Below are positions 1 through 9,461 of a stretch of DNA of 64,000 bases, piece by piece. Below the pieces are notes generated by a model that saw only the letters and a program-made list of their open reading frames with translations, was not told the DNA's origin and made no database searches. Both the position numbers and the translations under genes were made by a program. Position 1 is the first letter of the stretch. Each line of letters begins with the position of its first letter. Origin of the DNA: Alcanivoracaceae bacterium (GTDB taxonomy: Bacteria; Pseudomonadota; Gammaproteobacteria; Pseudomonadales; Alcanivoracaceae). The stretch is taken from contig JARGOL010000009.1 in the NCBI GenBank assembly GCA_029212745.1, positions 55,768 to 119,767 on the forward strand. The letters run 5' to 3'.

Positions 1-567
1 CTCCGGTTGTTTATCCGGACCACGCAAAAGTACCTACCCAAGAAATACCAGCTCGCGATGACTGCTGCCTTTGAGCACTTCACGGCCACCCTGGGTGAGG
101 CCATGATCAGCGACGAGAACGATATGTTCCGCCAGGCGGACCCGGTAATGCGAGCGCTGTTCCTATGGCACGGCGTGGAAGAAGTGGAACACAAGGCGGT
201 GGCTTATGATGTTTACCAAGGCGCAGCAGGCGGCGGCTACCTGACCCGTGCCTCGGCCTTGGTGGTGGCCACCCTGATGGTGCATCTGGTGGTGGCGCCG
301 GTGTTCTGGAATATGCTTAGGCTAGATGGCGTTACTCGCCAGCCAGGTGTGATTCTGCGAGGTTTGAACAAGTTGTATGGCCGCAAAGGCATTCTGACTG
401 GCATGTTACCGGAGTTTCTTGCTTGGTTCCGCCCCGGGTTTCATCCTTGGGATACCGGCATGCCGGAGCAGGTCGCCGCTTGGCTTGAGGAGTATGAAGC
501 GCACGGTGATCCGATGCGGGCATCGCAGATCATTTATGGTCCGGCGGAAGTCGAGCGGGCAGCCTGA
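1..567 (+). CDS. PF10118-type metal-dependent hydrolase, 5'-truncated by window edge
   Basis: C-terminal part (about 188 residues) of a PF10118 'predicted metal-dependent hydrolase'; the true start lies upstream of the window. The visible family marks are EHFTA and the WHxxEExEHKAVAYDVY stretch, whose Glu/His residues look like metal ligands, followed by a hydrophobic segment (VVATLMVHLVVAPVFW) and the conserved FRPGFHPWD near the end. Three complete relatives lie at 8544-9428, 17973-18905 and 40176-41123; this one looks closest to the 8544-9428 protein. The stop overlaps the next start (TGATG), so the two genes are translationally coupled. The reaction catalysed by the family is not established; an oxidative or hydrolytic role in lipid catabolism is inferred only from context. 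Confidence 0.8.
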   Translation, partial: LRLFIRTTQKYLPKKYQLAMTAAFEHFTATLGEAMISDENDMFRQADPVMRALFLWHGVEEVEHKAVAYDVYQGAAGGGYLTRASALVVATLMVHLVVAPVFWNMLRLDGVTRQPGVILRGLNKLYGRKGILTGMLPEFLAWFRPGFHPWDTGMPEQVAAWLEEYEAHGDPMRASQIIYGPAEVERAA

Positions 568-1586
568 TGCAAACAGTCAATACAGGCGTGCGCGGGGCCG
601 GCCGACCGGACGCCTCAATTGTGCCGACACACCGGCCGGGGCGTCATTGCGGCAGCTCGGCGATTCGAGATTTGCTTGAGTTTCACGGCCTGACGCTGAC
701 AGAGGCCTTCTGTTTTGGCCTCGGGGCAGGGCTTGGTATCACCTATGTTGAGCTGCCCGACTCGGACACACCCTTTATGGTCCATGTTCGTTCGATGGGA
801 TTTGAAGAGAAGGTGTTCGCCACCTTGGCGGTGCCGTTTCATTGGGAGAGCTGGCAGGACCCCTCAGAAGCGGCAGAGGTGCTAGACCGGTATCTGGATC
901 AGGGCCGGCCAGCGCTGCTGCTGACCGACATCTATCATTTACCTTATTTCAAAAGCAGCACGCATTTTCCCGGGCACGCCATTGTGGCTTGGCGCCGTGG
1001 GGATGATGGCGACAGCATCATGGTTAGCGATACCGAGCGCCCGGATCTTCTGCCAGTGCCGCGTGACGAGTTGGCGAAGGCGCGTTTCTCGCCGGCACCG
1101 CCGTTCGTCCATCACGGGTCCCTTTTCGCGCCAAGTGCTGTCTTTGCTGAGCTGTCACCGGATCGAGTCCTTGAAGCGATTGTCTTTAACGCACGGGCAC
1201 TCAAACAGGGAAGCCGCACCAGAGGTATTGCTGCACTCAGAACCTGGGTTAAGGACCTCCCCAGATGGCAGGCCTTTAACAAGTGGCCTTGGCTACTTCG
1301 CTTTGCCTATCAGGTTATCGAAAAGCGGGGAACCGGCGGTGGCGGCTTTCGCGTCATGTATGCCGAGTTTCTCGACGAGGCTCAGGCAATGTTGCCAGAG
1401 ATTGGGACGGCGGGCTTACCGCGCCTGATGCGCGAGTGTGCTAACGCCTGGTCGGCATTGGCCGAATGCCTTCGCAGGGGTTCTGAAGGTAAGCAATTCC
1501 CTGTGGATCCGATTGCCCGGGCAATTGACTCGGTTCGGGTTGCCGAGTTGCGGTATGTAGATGCCGCATTGACGATGCAGAAATAA
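567..1586 (+). CDS. BtrH-like N-terminal domain / DUF4872 protein
   Basis: 339 residues. Residues about 26-60 carry RHCGSSAIRDLLEFHG and FCFGLGAGLGITYVE, the signature of the BtrH N-terminal domain, a papain-like fold in which the Cys after His is the expected nucleophile. A His within a PGHAIVAW stretch near residue 135 would complete the pair. The rest fits the DUF4872 domain that usually follows. BtrH itself is an acyltransferase that moves an acyl group from a carrier protein in butirosin synthesis; a peptidase or acyltransferase role on an acyl thioester or amide is therefore possible here, by analogy only. The start ATG overlaps the stop of the PF10118 gene, and the genes downstream handle acyl-CoA. 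Confidence 0.7.
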   Translation: MQTVNTGVRGAGRPDASIVPTHRPGRHCGSSAIRDLLEFHGLTLTEAFCFGLGAGLGITYVELPDSDTPFMVHVRSMGFEEKVFATLAVPFHWESWQDPSEAAEVLDRYLDQGRPALLLTDIYHLPYFKSSTHFPGHAIVAWRRGDDGDSIMVSDTERPDLLPVPRDELAKARFSPAPPFVHHGSLFAPSAVFAELSPDRVLEAIVFNARALKQGSRTRGIAALRTWVKDLPRWQAFNKWPWLLRFAYQVIEKRGTGGGGFRVMYAEFLDEAQAMLPEIGTAGLPRLMRECANAWSALAECLRRGSEGKQFPVDPIARAIDSVRVAELRYVDAALTMQK

Positions 1587-1600
1587 ATTACTGCAGTAAT
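1587..1600. promoter_or_regulatory. Perfect 14-bp palindrome ATTACTGCAGTAAT
   Basis: ATTACTGCAGTAAT follows directly after the TAA of the BtrH-like gene and lies 21 bp before the likely start of the next thioesterase gene. It is a perfect inverted repeat and could be a regulator site within the operon. No regulator is assigned, and it is not related to the TTGG/CCAA operator elsewhere in the window. Confidence 0.35.
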
Positions 1601-1621
1601 AAAATGGAGAAGACGGGGAAT

Positions 1622-2095
1622 ATGACAGCATCTAGTCCGGATTTCCAGGCGTTGTTGGCAGCGAAGGCCTTTTTTGGCAGAGAGCATCCGCTGTTCAGTG
1701 CATTTGGTATTGAAGTTGGAGAAATGAGCCAGGAAGGCGCCGCCATGAGTATGGCGTGCGTAAACGATGTGCAGGATTCCAATGGAGCTGTCCACCGGGG
1801 AGCGTTAAGTACGCTCGTAGATACCACCTGCGGGTTGGCAATCTTTGCTCGTCTGGGTGACATGCGGCCGATTGCGACCATTGACCTGCGCGTCGATTTC
1901 ATCGCAGCCCCGCAAGCCGGCGAGGGAATATACAGCAAGGTAACCTGTTTTGCCGTTGAGGGAGAGGTGGCCTACGTGCGGGGCGAGGCCCGGGGTTGCG
2001 ACAGCGACAGCCTGCTTGCGTCGACATCCGGCAGTTTCGCTATCGGTACGCTCGGCCCTTCGTTTGATCCTGGCTCGAGGAGAAATGATGAATAA
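1622..2095 (+). CDS. PaaI-type hotdog thioesterase
   Basis: 157 residues from the ATG at 1622, preceded by GGAGAAGACGGGG; an upstream in-frame ATG at 1604 would add six residues but has no ribosome site. The hotdog signature is clear: VHRGALSTLVDTTCGLAIFARLG resembles the HGGxxxxLxDxxxGxA motif of PaaI/YbgC-like acyl-CoA thioesterases (His-Arg-Gly here rather than His-Gly-Gly), followed by TIDLRVDFIAAP. Such enzymes release CoA from acyl-CoA esters in the cytosol, often to recover CoA from dead-end intermediates. It overlaps the next gene, another hotdog protein, by 11 bp, which suggests a paired or heteromeric product. Confidence 0.8.
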   Translation: MTASSPDFQALLAAKAFFGREHPLFSAFGIEVGEMSQEGAAMSMACVNDVQDSNGAVHRGALSTLVDTTCGLAIFARLGDMRPIATIDLRVDFIAAPQAGEGIYSKVTCFAVEGEVAYVRGEARGCDSDSLLASTSGSFAIGTLGPSFDPGSRRNDE

Positions 2096-2567
2096 GCAAT
2101 TGTCGACGGACCCAGTTGATGCAGTCAGCGGCAGTGGTCCAGAGGCGGAAACACGTTTGTCACCGGTGTCGTTTGATGATTCGCCATACTCGCGTTTCCT
2201 CGGCATAGAACAGGAAGCAGTCGATGGCAAGCTTGTGTACAGAATGACATTCCGTGATCAGCACATCGGCAACCCGTTAATCAGAACCTTCCACGGTGGC
2301 ATCATTGCCAGCTTTGCCGAAGTGGTCGCGGCACGCCACCTGCAGGCCAGCGGCGTTCTCCATGACCCCTCTGCTTGCACCAGCATGACCTTCGATTACC
2401 TGCGACCTGCGTTTGCCGGCAGCCTCAGTGCCGAGCCCGAGGTGGTGCGTGCGGGCCGGCGCTTTGTCGTGGTAGAGGTCAATGTGTTCCTTGAGAAATC
2501 GCTGGTATCACGAGGCCGGTTTATCTATCGCCGTCCGAGCACCGGCAACTGCTCGAGCCCATCTTAA
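2085..2567 (+). CDS. Hotdog-fold thioesterase, second of a pair
   Basis: 160 residues, start ATG at 2085 chosen for the strong CGAGGAG upstream (a second ATG follows at 2088). Overlaps the preceding thioesterase by 11 bp. The hotdog core is visible as FHGGIIASFAEVVAARHL and later MTFDYLRPAFAGSLSAEPEVVRAGRRFVVVEV. The first 35 or so residues are polar and not conserved. Probably an acyl-CoA thioesterase working with, or as a paralogous partner of, the gene before it. Substrate unknown. Confidence 0.75.
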   Translation: MMNKQLSTDPVDAVSGSGPEAETRLSPVSFDDSPYSRFLGIEQEAVDGKLVYRMTFRDQHIGNPLIRTFHGGIIASFAEVVAARHLQASGVLHDPSACTSMTFDYLRPAFAGSLSAEPEVVRAGRRFVVVEVNVFLEKSLVSRGRFIYRRPSTGNCSSPS

Positions 2568-2582
2568 CAACGGAGTCTCGCT

Positions 2583-4133
2583 ATGCATATTTCGCAGACC
2601 CTGCGCCGCGCCGTTCAACTGAACGGACATGGGATTGCCACCGTGTTTGCCAATCGTCGTCAGAGCTGGTTTTCCTTCCAAGATCGAGTGGCGCGTCTGG
2701 CGACCGGGTTAACCGAACTTGGTATAGAACCTGGCGATCGGGTTGCGATTCTTGCGCTGAACAGTGATCGCTATCTGGAGTATTTCTATGCGGTCCCCTG
2801 GGCCGGGGCGGCAGTCAATCCTGTCAATATTCGTCTGGCGCCTCCGGAGATTGCTTACACATTAAATGATTCCGGCTCCAGGGTGTTGTTTGTTGACGAC
2901 GCTTTCGCCGCCATGCTGCCGGCGCTGCGGCCGATCCTGAAATCGGTTGAACATGTTGTCTTCACCGGTGACGGCGCGCGGCCTGACGGCTGCGTTGACT
3001 ATGAGTCGCTGATTACCCAATCAAGCCGAATGGCTGACGCCGATAGTGGCGGTGATGATCTCGCCGGGCTGTTCTACACCGGCGGCACCACCGGACGCTC
3101 GAAAGGGGTGATGTTGAGCCACGACAATCTCGTATTCAATGCACTCAATGTGGTCGCGGAGATGGGCTATGACCGTGACACTGTCTACATGCATGCCGGC
3201 CCGATGTTTCATCTGGCGGATATGGCCAGCACCTTTGCGGTCACTCTGGCGGCAGGCACCCACGGCATCGTGCCGCGCTTTGACGTTGATACGGTGCTGG
3301 CGTTTATCCAGCAGGAAAAAGTGACCAATACGCTGCTCGTGCCGACCATGATCAATCTTCTGGCCTCATCCGGGCGCATTGGTGAATATGATGTCAGCAG
3401 CATGAAACGCATGCTCTACGGCGCTTCACCGATGCCGGAGGCCGTGCTGCACAGTGCTATGGAGCAGATGCCGTCAGTGTCTTTTGCCCAGGGGTACGGC
3501 CAGACTGAAGCCTCACCGATCATTACCTCTCTCGGTCCGGAGCATCATGTCCCCGGCGGTGAGAAATTGCGCAGTGCCGGACGGGCGGCGATAGGCGTGG
3601 AGGTGATGGTTCTCGATAAGGATGATCAGGAGGTCGCACGCGGTACGGTAGGGGAAATCTGTGCACGCGGGCCCAACGTAATGCTTGGCTACTGGGGAAT
3701 GGAATCCGCTACTGTAGAAACCCTGCGCAATGGCTGGCTACACACCGGCGACCTTGGCTACATGGATGAAGACGGTTTCGTGTTTATTGTTGATCGTGCC
3801 AAGGACATGGTGATCAGCGGCGGTGAAAATATTTTTTCGGTGGAAGTCGAAGGAGCCATCTACAGTCACCCGGCGGTTCAGGAGTGCGCTGTGATCGGCA
3901 TTCCTGATGAACGCTGGGGCGAAGCCGTCCATGCGCTGGTGGTATTACGCGACGGTGTCAGCGCCAGCGAGACAGATATCATTGCTCATTGCCGGGAGAA
4001 AATTGCAGGCTACAAGGTGCCGCGCAGAGTCGAGTTCCTCTCGGATCCGTTGCCGGTCAGCGGCGCCGGAAAGATTTTAAAGAACGAACTGCGTGCGCCT
4101 TATTGGGAAGGCAAGCAGAAGCTGGTGAACTAA
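2583..4133 (+). CDS. Acyl-CoA synthetase (AMP-forming, FadD-like)
   Basis: 516 residues. ATP-dependent activation of a fatty or other carboxylic acid to its CoA ester. The ANL-family motifs are all present: the P-loop-like LFYTGGTTGRSKGVMLSH near residue 165, GYGQTE near 300, HTGDLGYMDEDGF near 385, KDMVISGGENIF near 405 and the C-terminal catalytic Lys in SGAGKILKNELR. ACGGAG precedes the ATG. It sits between thioesterases and two acyl-CoA dehydrogenases, so its product most likely feeds the dehydrogenase pair downstream. Chain-length or ring specificity cannot be read from the sequence. Confidence 0.92.
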   Translation: MHISQTLRRAVQLNGHGIATVFANRRQSWFSFQDRVARLATGLTELGIEPGDRVAILALNSDRYLEYFYAVPWAGAAVNPVNIRLAPPEIAYTLNDSGSRVLFVDDAFAAMLPALRPILKSVEHVVFTGDGARPDGCVDYESLITQSSRMADADSGGDDLAGLFYTGGTTGRSKGVMLSHDNLVFNALNVVAEMGYDRDTVYMHAGPMFHLADMASTFAVTLAAGTHGIVPRFDVDTVLAFIQQEKVTNTLLVPTMINLLASSGRIGEYDVSSMKRMLYGASPMPEAVLHSAMEQMPSVSFAQGYGQTEASPIITSLGPEHHVPGGEKLRSAGRAAIGVEVMVLDKDDQEVARGTVGEICARGPNVMLGYWGMESATVETLRNGWLHTGDLGYMDEDGFVFIVDRAKDMVISGGENIFSVEVEGAIYSHPAVQECAVIGIPDERWGEAVHALVVLRDGVSASETDIIAHCREKIAGYKVPRRVEFLSDPLPVSGAGKILKNELRAPYWEGKQKLVN

Positions 4134-4167
4134 TTGTTGTTCTGCTTCAGACATCTCGGAGAAGAGT

Positions 4168-5328
4168 GTGAACCTGGAATTCAGTGACGAAGAATTGGCG
4201 TTTCGGGATACTATACGCCAGTGGATGAAAGCGAATGTGCCGGACGATCTGCGCCGTTGCACCGCCCGTGGCGCAATGCCGGGCAAGGAGATGCAACAGC
4301 GCTGGGAGCGCCTTCTCGGTGAACAGGGCTGGCTGACAGTGACCTGGCCGGAGCAGTATGGAGGCCCCGGCTGGACCGCGACGCAGCGATATATTTTTGA
4401 TCTTGAGCGCGCATCGGCCGGCGCCCCACCGACCAGCCCTTTCGGCGTCGCCATGGTTGGCCCGGTGCTTTATACCTTTGGCTCGCCGGAGCAAAAGGAT
4501 CGCTGGTTGCCCGGCATACGCAGCGGTGAAATGCTCTGGTGTCAGGGTTACTCCGAGCCCAATGCCGGCTCTGATCTGGCATCCCTGAAGACCCGTGCCG
4601 AGCGCCATGATGATCACTATCTGGTCAATGGCCAGAAAATCTGGACTACCCAGGCACATTGGGCGGACATGATGTTCTGTCTGGTGCGTACCGATAGCAC
4701 GGTCAAGCAGCAGCAGGGTATTTCGTTCCTGCTGATTGACATGAAAACGCCCGGCATCGAAGTGCGCCCCATCTACTCTATTGATGGCCATCATCATCTC
4801 AACGAAGTCTACTTCACCGATGTCAAGGTGCCGGTCGAGAACCTGGTCGGCACCGAGGGCATGGGCTGGACCATAGCAAAGTTCCTGCTGACGCATGAGC
4901 GAACGACCATTGCTGGGGTGGCGGACACTCAAAATGAGATCAATCGCCTCAAAGCGGCCCTGGCAACCATGGCGGAAAACTATGACAAGCACCAAGCAGC
5001 ACGTCGTGTCGCCGCTCTTGAAATTGATCTGATGGCGCTAGAGTACACCAACTTCCGCACCGTGGCAGCGACTGACGAAGGAAAGCCCTTCGGGCCGGAG
5101 TCTTCGGGGTTAAAAATCAAGGGTACCGAGCTTCAGCAAAGTGTTTCACAGGCCATGGTCGAGCTCGGCGAGCTATTGTCCCTGCCCTGGGATAATGAGC
5201 AGCCGATTGGCAATGAGGTATTCAATCGCGCCAGTCGCCGTTACAACTTTCTGCGAGCCTGCACAATATACGGTGGCTCCAATGAAATTCAGAAGAACGT
5301 GTTGGCAAAAATGCTGCTCGGATTGTGA
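4168..5328 (+). CDS. Acyl-CoA dehydrogenase, first of a pair
   Basis: 386 residues, GTG start behind GGAGAAGA. FAD-dependent alpha,beta-dehydrogenation of acyl-CoA. N-terminal helical domain (residues 1-115), the middle-domain motif WCQGYSEPNAGSDLASLKTRA (about 120-140), VNGQKIWTT, and the C-terminal YGGSNEIQKNVLAKMLLGL. The neighbouring gene encodes a shorter and more divergent acyl-CoA dehydrogenase nine bases downstream. Adjacent unequal pairs of this kind form heterotetramers in steroid and terpenoid side-chain breakdown (ChsE1-ChsE2/FadE26-FadE27 type); that arrangement is inferred here from gene order. Confidence 0.9.
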   Translation: MNLEFSDEELAFRDTIRQWMKANVPDDLRRCTARGAMPGKEMQQRWERLLGEQGWLTVTWPEQYGGPGWTATQRYIFDLERASAGAPPTSPFGVAMVGPVLYTFGSPEQKDRWLPGIRSGEMLWCQGYSEPNAGSDLASLKTRAERHDDHYLVNGQKIWTTQAHWADMMFCLVRTDSTVKQQQGISFLLIDMKTPGIEVRPIYSIDGHHHLNEVYFTDVKVPVENLVGTEGMGWTIAKFLLTHERTTIAGVADTQNEINRLKAALATMAENYDKHQAARRVAALEIDLMALEYTNFRTVAATDEGKPFGPESSGLKIKGTELQQSVSQAMVELGELLSLPWDNEQPIGNEVFNRASRRYNFLRACTIYGGSNEIQKNVLAKMLLGL

Positions 5329-5336
5329 GATAGGCC

Positions 5337-6440
5337 ATGGATTTCAAGCTCTCTGAAAACACGACAATGATCGCCGATACGGCGCGTCGTTACCTGAAAG
5401 ACAACTACTCGTTCGATATCTATCGGTCGCAGCTACAGGAAGCGGATCATCTGCATGCTGCGCGCTGGCAAGCGATGCTGGAGCTTGGCTGGTTCGGATT
5501 GCCATTTCCAGAATCCTGCGGCGGTTATGGCGGCAACTTGGTGGATGTTGCGGCCATCGTACGCGAAACCGGAGCGGCACTGTGCCTCGATCCTTTCGTG
5601 GATCTCGTCGTGTCACCCGGCAAACTACTCGAATACATCAATACATCCGAGTCGCTTGCGATACTGGAGGACGTCATTGCCGGGCAGGCTCGTGTGGCCT
5701 GTGGGCTTTATGACCGGTACGCCGGGTATCAGGTGACCAAGCCATCGCTGCGGCTTAACGGTTATCGCCTGTCCGGCCAGAAGCATGTGGTGCCGGACGG
5801 CGGCTGCGCCAAGAGGATACTGGTGTCCGCCATGGCGGGTGATGAGCTGCTGATCCTCGCACTGCCGGTTGAGCAGTGCCAGATCGAGCGCTACCGTCTG
5901 CTTGACGGTAGTCGGGCATCCAGTCTGATGCTGGATGATCTGGAAATCACCGATGCCATGATCCTCTGTCGGGGTGAGGTGGCAAGGCAAGCACTAAGCG
6001 GTTGGTTCGACTATATGTGCGCGCTGGATTGTGCGCGCATGTACGGCGCCGCCAGTCAGGTTTTCGACGACACGCTGGAATATGCCCGAACTCGCAAGCA
6101 GTTCGGCACGGCCATTGGTAGTTTTCAGGTAATCCAGCATTACCTCGTCGATATGTTTATTGATCTTCAACAGCTTGAATCGATGCTGCTGATGGTGCTG
6201 GTGAAAGCAGAAAGTGAAACGGTATCAGAGCGTGTGCGCGCCACGGCCGCAGCAAAAGCCTATTACGCCAGCCAGGCGGTGAGGATTGCCCAGCAGGGCA
6301 TCCAGATTCACGGTGGTGTTGGTGTCACAGAAGAGCTGAATATCGGTCATTACTTTCGCCTAATCACACATTGTTCGTTGAGCCATGGTAGTCGCGACCA
6401 TCACGTTAGTCGTTTTATCGAGGCGGATGCGGCTGTATGA
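5337..6440 (+). CDS. Acyl-CoA dehydrogenase, second of a pair
   Basis: 367 residues. Divergent acyl-CoA dehydrogenase: the N-terminal half ([21 protein letters not shown]) is typical, the middle domain is degenerate ([34 protein letters not shown], lacking the usual TEPxAGSD), and the C-terminal domain retains [20 protein letters not shown] and [15 protein letters not shown]. The loss of the middle motif with retention of the FAD-contacting C-terminal motifs suits a subunit of a heteromeric enzyme with the preceding gene. It overlaps the next gene by ATGA. Confidence 0.85.
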   Translation: MDFKLSENTTMIADTARRYLKDNYSFDIYRSQLQEADHLHAARWQAMLELGWFGLPFPESCGGYGGNLVDVAAIVRETGAALCLDPFVDLVVSPGKLLEYINTSESLAILEDVIAGQARVACGLYDRYAGYQVTKPSLRLNGYRLSGQKHVVPDGGCAKRILVSAMAGDELLILALPVEQCQIERYRLLDGSRASSLMLDDLEITDAMILCRGEVARQALSGWFDYMCALDCARMYGAASQVFDDTLEYARTRKQFGTAIGSFQVIQHYLVDMFIDLQQLESMLLMVLVKAESETVSERVRATAAAKAYYASQAVRIAQQGIQIHGGVGVTEELNIGHYFRLITHCSLSHGSRDHHVSRFIEADAAV

Positions 6441-8044
6441 GCAAATATGATTTCATCATTGTCGGTGCCGGTTCTGCGGGCTGTGTGCTCGCTAATCGGC
6501 TCAGCGAGGGTGGCCGCTATCGTGTCTGCCTGATCGAGGCAGGCCCCCATGACAACAGTGGTTTCGTTAACGTGCCTTTCGGAGTAATCGGCCTGATCAA
6601 GGAAGGCAAACGCAACTGGGGTTACTACACCGCAGCGCAAAAACATCTTGGTAACAGAAAGCTCTACTGGCCGCGCGGCAAGACTCTGGGGGGCAGCAGC
6701 TCGATCAATGCGATGGTCTACATCCGTGGCCAGCATCAGGATTATGACGACTGGGCTGCCGAAGGGGCATCTGGCTGGGACTGGGAAAGCGTTCGACCGA
6801 TCTTCAATGCCCACGAGAACAATGAGCATTATCCTGCGGATGGTCGGCATGGCGTTGGTGGCCCGTTGAATGTTACCCGGGTCCGCGATATCAACCCGCT
6901 CACGCCGTTGTTTGTCAAGGCGGGCGAAGAGCTTGGCTATCCCCGCAACGACGATTTCAACGGTCCCGAGCAGGCCGGTTTCGGGCTTTTCCAGGTGACG
7001 CAGAAGGACGGCCGGCGCTGGAGTGCTGCGCGGGCCTTTCTGGACCCGGCAAGAGCGCGCGAAAACCTGCATATTCTGACCGACACACTGGTTACCCGAG
7101 TGCTGATTGATAGCGGCAGGGCAACCGGAGTTGAGGTTTGTGACAGCGCCGGGAAGGTTTCAATCATCGAAGCAAATGCCGAGGTGATACTTGCCGGCGG
7201 GGCAATTAACTCACCACAACTTCTGATGCTGTCCGGAGTGGGTGATCGCGGCCACCTCGCTGAGGTCGATATTGACTGCCAGCATCACTCTCCGGAGGTG
7301 GGTAGCAATCTTCAGGATCATCTGGACATGACGATCATGGTCAAGGACCGGAGTCGGCAGGCCATCGGCATGTCACCGTTCTTCGTGCCACGATTGATCC
7401 GGGCGTTCTACGACTATTTTCGCCACCGTCGCGGGTTCCTCGCCAGTAATGCTGCCGAAGCGGGCGCTTTTGTCAGCGTCCTCAGTGACCCGTCGCGACC
7501 GGATGTGCAACTTCATTTTCTGCCGGCATTTTTGCGTGATCATGGTCGCGAGCTGACGCCGGGCTTTGGCTGCACCATTCACGTTTGTCAGTTGCGACCG
7601 AAGAGTCGGGGTCGCATACTTCTGGCCGGTAAGGATCCGTTCGCCGCGCCCCTGATTGATCCTAATTATCTCTCTCACCCGGATGACATCGCGGTGTTGC
7701 GCGAGGGGGTCAAGCTGGCCAGAAGGGTGTTTCACAGTGAGGCCTTCTTGCCGGCCTTCGGTGGTGATGACAAACCGGATGCGAGTATTGTCAGCGATGC
7801 CGATATTGAAGAAGATATTCGCCAGCGCGCTGAAACCATTTACCATCCGGTCGGCACCTGCCGCATGGGCAGCGACGATCGGGCGGTGGTGGATACACGC
7901 CTTCGGGTCAATGGTGTGCATGGTTTGCGGGTTGCAGATGCCTCGATCATGCCGCTGCTGATCAGCGGTAATACTAACGCTCCCTGCATGATGATCGGCG
8001 AGCGGGCGTCGCGCTTTATTCTTGAGGATCAGGCAATCAGGTAG
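6437..8044 (+). CDS. GMC-family alcohol dehydrogenase (choline dehydrogenase/AlkJ-like)
   Basis: 535 residues. FAD-dependent oxidation of an alcohol to aldehyde or ketone. N-terminal dinucleotide fold [24 protein letters not shown] signature 1 in [21 protein letters not shown], signature 2 in [15 protein letters not shown], and the C-terminal catalytic region [10 protein letters not shown] ... [14 protein letters not shown]. Length and motifs match AlkJ/BetA-type enzymes. ATGA overlap with the acyl-CoA dehydrogenase before it. Its 3' end runs 16 bp into the convergent thioesterase gene. Likely electron acceptor is the quinone pool, as known for AlkJ. Confidence 0.9.
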   Translation: MSKYDFIIVGAGSAGCVLANRLSEGGRYRVCLIEAGPHDNSGFVNVPFGVIGLIKEGKRNWGYYTAAQKHLGNRKLYWPRGKTLGGSSSINAMVYIRGQHQDYDDWAAEGASGWDWESVRPIFNAHENNEHYPADGRHGVGGPLNVTRVRDINPLTPLFVKAGEELGYPRNDDFNGPEQAGFGLFQVTQKDGRRWSAARAFLDPARARENLHILTDTLVTRVLIDSGRATGVEVCDSAGKVSIIEANAEVILAGGAINSPQLLMLSGVGDRGHLAEVDIDCQHHSPEVGSNLQDHLDMTIMVKDRSRQAIGMSPFFVPRLIRAFYDYFRHRRGFLASNAAEAGAFVSVLSDPSRPDVQLHFLPAFLRDHGRELTPGFGCTIHVCQLRPKSRGRILLAGKDPFAAPLIDPNYLSHPDDIAVLREGVKLARRVFHSEAFLPAFGGDDKPDASIVSDADIEEDIRQRAETIYHPVGTCRMGSDDRAVVDTRLRVNGVHGLRVADASIMPLLISGNTNAPCMMIGERASRFILEDQAIR

Positions 8045-8406
8045 ATCATGGTGCCGTTGGCGACTGTCTTGTCGGAGGTCTCTTCATTGAGAGATAACTC
8101 ACAGAAGATTAGCTTCTTGCCCCGTTTGACGGCCTTGGCGTGAGCTATCACGCTGGCCTGTGCTGCAGACAGGTAATTGATGGTCATGGATACCGTGGCG
8201 GCTTTCATGCCGTTGCGAATATCGTGCCCGGACCAGGCCGCCAGTGCGCCGGTCAGGTCTAGAAAACTTCCCAGCGCGCCACCGTGAAAGGCGTTGCCGC
8301 AGCCGACCAGTTCGGGCCTGAACGGCAGTCGCACCTTGGCCATGTTCTTGGCCACCGCGATAATCTCGATCCCGAGCAGTTTCTGAAAAGGAACATCGGG
8401 AAACAT
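8029..8406 (-). CDS. PaaI-type hotdog thioesterase
   Basis: 125 residues. Single hotdog domain with [24 protein letters not shown] near residue 35 and [10 protein letters not shown], the layout of PaaI-like acyl-CoA thioesterases. It is the third hotdog thioesterase within 7 kb. It overlaps the convergent GMC gene by 16 bp. A hairpin at 8492-8529 ends the operon upstream on the same strand, so this gene probably has its own promoter in 8407-8490. Confidence 0.8.
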   Translation of the reverse strand: MFPDVPFQKLLGIEIIAVAKNMAKVRLPFRPELVGCGNAFHGGALGSFLDLTGALAAWSGHDIRNGMKAATVSMTINYLSAAQASVIAHAKAVKRGKKLIFCELSLNEETSDKTVANGTMIYLIA

Positions 8407-8491
8407 CTTGATAAGCGAATCGATAAAAGAATCAGTTATAAGAGCGCCGGCCTGTTCTGGCTGATTAGATTCAGTAGAATAAAGAGTGATA

Positions 8492-8529
8492 CCCGATGAC
8501 CGTCACTCGTCGCCCAGACGGCCATCGGG
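8492..8529 (-). terminator. Stem-loop ending the 12812-8544 operon
   Basis: CCCGATGaCCGTC and GACGGcCATCGGG pair over 13 positions with one mismatch around a 12-nt loop. It lies 15 bp past the stop of the PF10118 gene on the minus strand and is followed on that strand by ATCACTCTTTATT. Read as a transcription terminator, though the T-run is weak. Confidence 0.6.
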
Positions 8530-8543
8530 ATGCTGCGCTGCAG

Positions 8544-9428
8544 TCAGGCTACGTGATTGCGGTACTCTTCGTACAGCTCACCACCTTCGGCGAACAGATT
8601 TTCACGCCAGTGGTCTTCCAGCTCTCTGGTGTCATGGCCGTCGGGGTGGAAGCCTGGCTGGATAAACTCCGGCAATCGCGACAGGATGGCGGTGACGAAG
8701 CCTTTTGGTCCAAACAGGACACTGAGGCCTTTAATGTTGTCGGGAATATTGCCGAGCTGCCCGTCCTTCGCCAGCATCCAGCCCCAGGTAATGCCCAGCA
8801 TTGGCAGCAGCACCAGCATGGATGCAAGCGCGGCGGCAGCTCGCTCTGTGCGGCTGTTGCCGACGATTTCGTACACGTCATAGGTCACCGCCTTGTGCTC
8901 GAGTTCCTCCAGCGCGTGCCATTGCCAGATCTTTATCATTTCCGGGTCCGCTTGTTTTCGGAATTCCTCATCCTCAAGCAGTCGTTCCGCCAAGAGCGCG
9001 GTGAAATGCTCCATAAAGGTGGTGGCAGCAAGGCGGGTACTGGGCGGCAATTTTTCAAGAAAAGAGAGGCCGATCTTCACAAAGCGGTCCGGGGCCTTCA
9101 TATCGAAACCGCGCTGCGCCAGTAACTCATTCAAACGATCATGCTCGCGGCCATGGATTGCCTCCTGCCCCATAAAACCGGAAACCGCAGCGCGCAAAGA
9201 TTCATCGTGTATCTTATTCCGGAACGGACGAACAGATTCCATGAAATAACGCTCACCGGGGGGGAAAAAGGCCGACAGCATGGCGAAGAAAGTAGTGGCA
9301 GTAGCATTGCCGCCGTAGAAGTACTTGGGCATGGAATCGGGAAACCGAAAGTCAATATGACGCGGCGGGATTCCAACCATGGCCCCGGTAAGTTTCTTCA
9401 GTTTCGTAACAGTGCTCGATGATTTCAT
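8544..9428 (-). CDS. PF10118-type metal-dependent hydrolase
   Basis: 294 residues, ATG behind AAGGAGG. Last gene of a four-gene operon (esterase, AlmA-like monooxygenase, SDR, this). Family marks in order: FRNKIHDESLRAAVSGFMGQEAIHGREHDRLN (E, H and H as likely metal ligands, about 80-105), MEHFTALLAERLLED, QWHALEELEHKAVTYDVYE (about 175-195), a hydrophobic stretch MLVLLPMLGITWGWML, and QPGFHPDGHDTRE. The histidine/glutamate pattern resembles a helical di-metal site. The reaction is unknown; its constant presence beside BVMO, SDR and esterase suggests a step on the same substrate. Confidence 0.85.
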   Translation of the reverse strand: MKSSSTVTKLKKLTGAMVGIPPRHIDFRFPDSMPKYFYGGNATATTFFAMLSAFFPPGERYFMESVRPFRNKIHDESLRAAVSGFMGQEAIHGREHDRLNELLAQRGFDMKAPDRFVKIGLSFLEKLPPSTRLAATTFMEHFTALLAERLLEDEEFRKQADPEMIKIWQWHALEELEHKAVTYDVYEIVGNSRTERAAAALASMLVLLPMLGITWGWMLAKDGQLGNIPDNIKGLSVLFGPKGFVTAILSRLPEFIQPGFHPDGHDTRELEDHWRENLFAEGGELYEEYRNHVA

Positions 9429-9461
9429 GGAATCCTCCTTTTCTATTATCCGGTGATGGTT

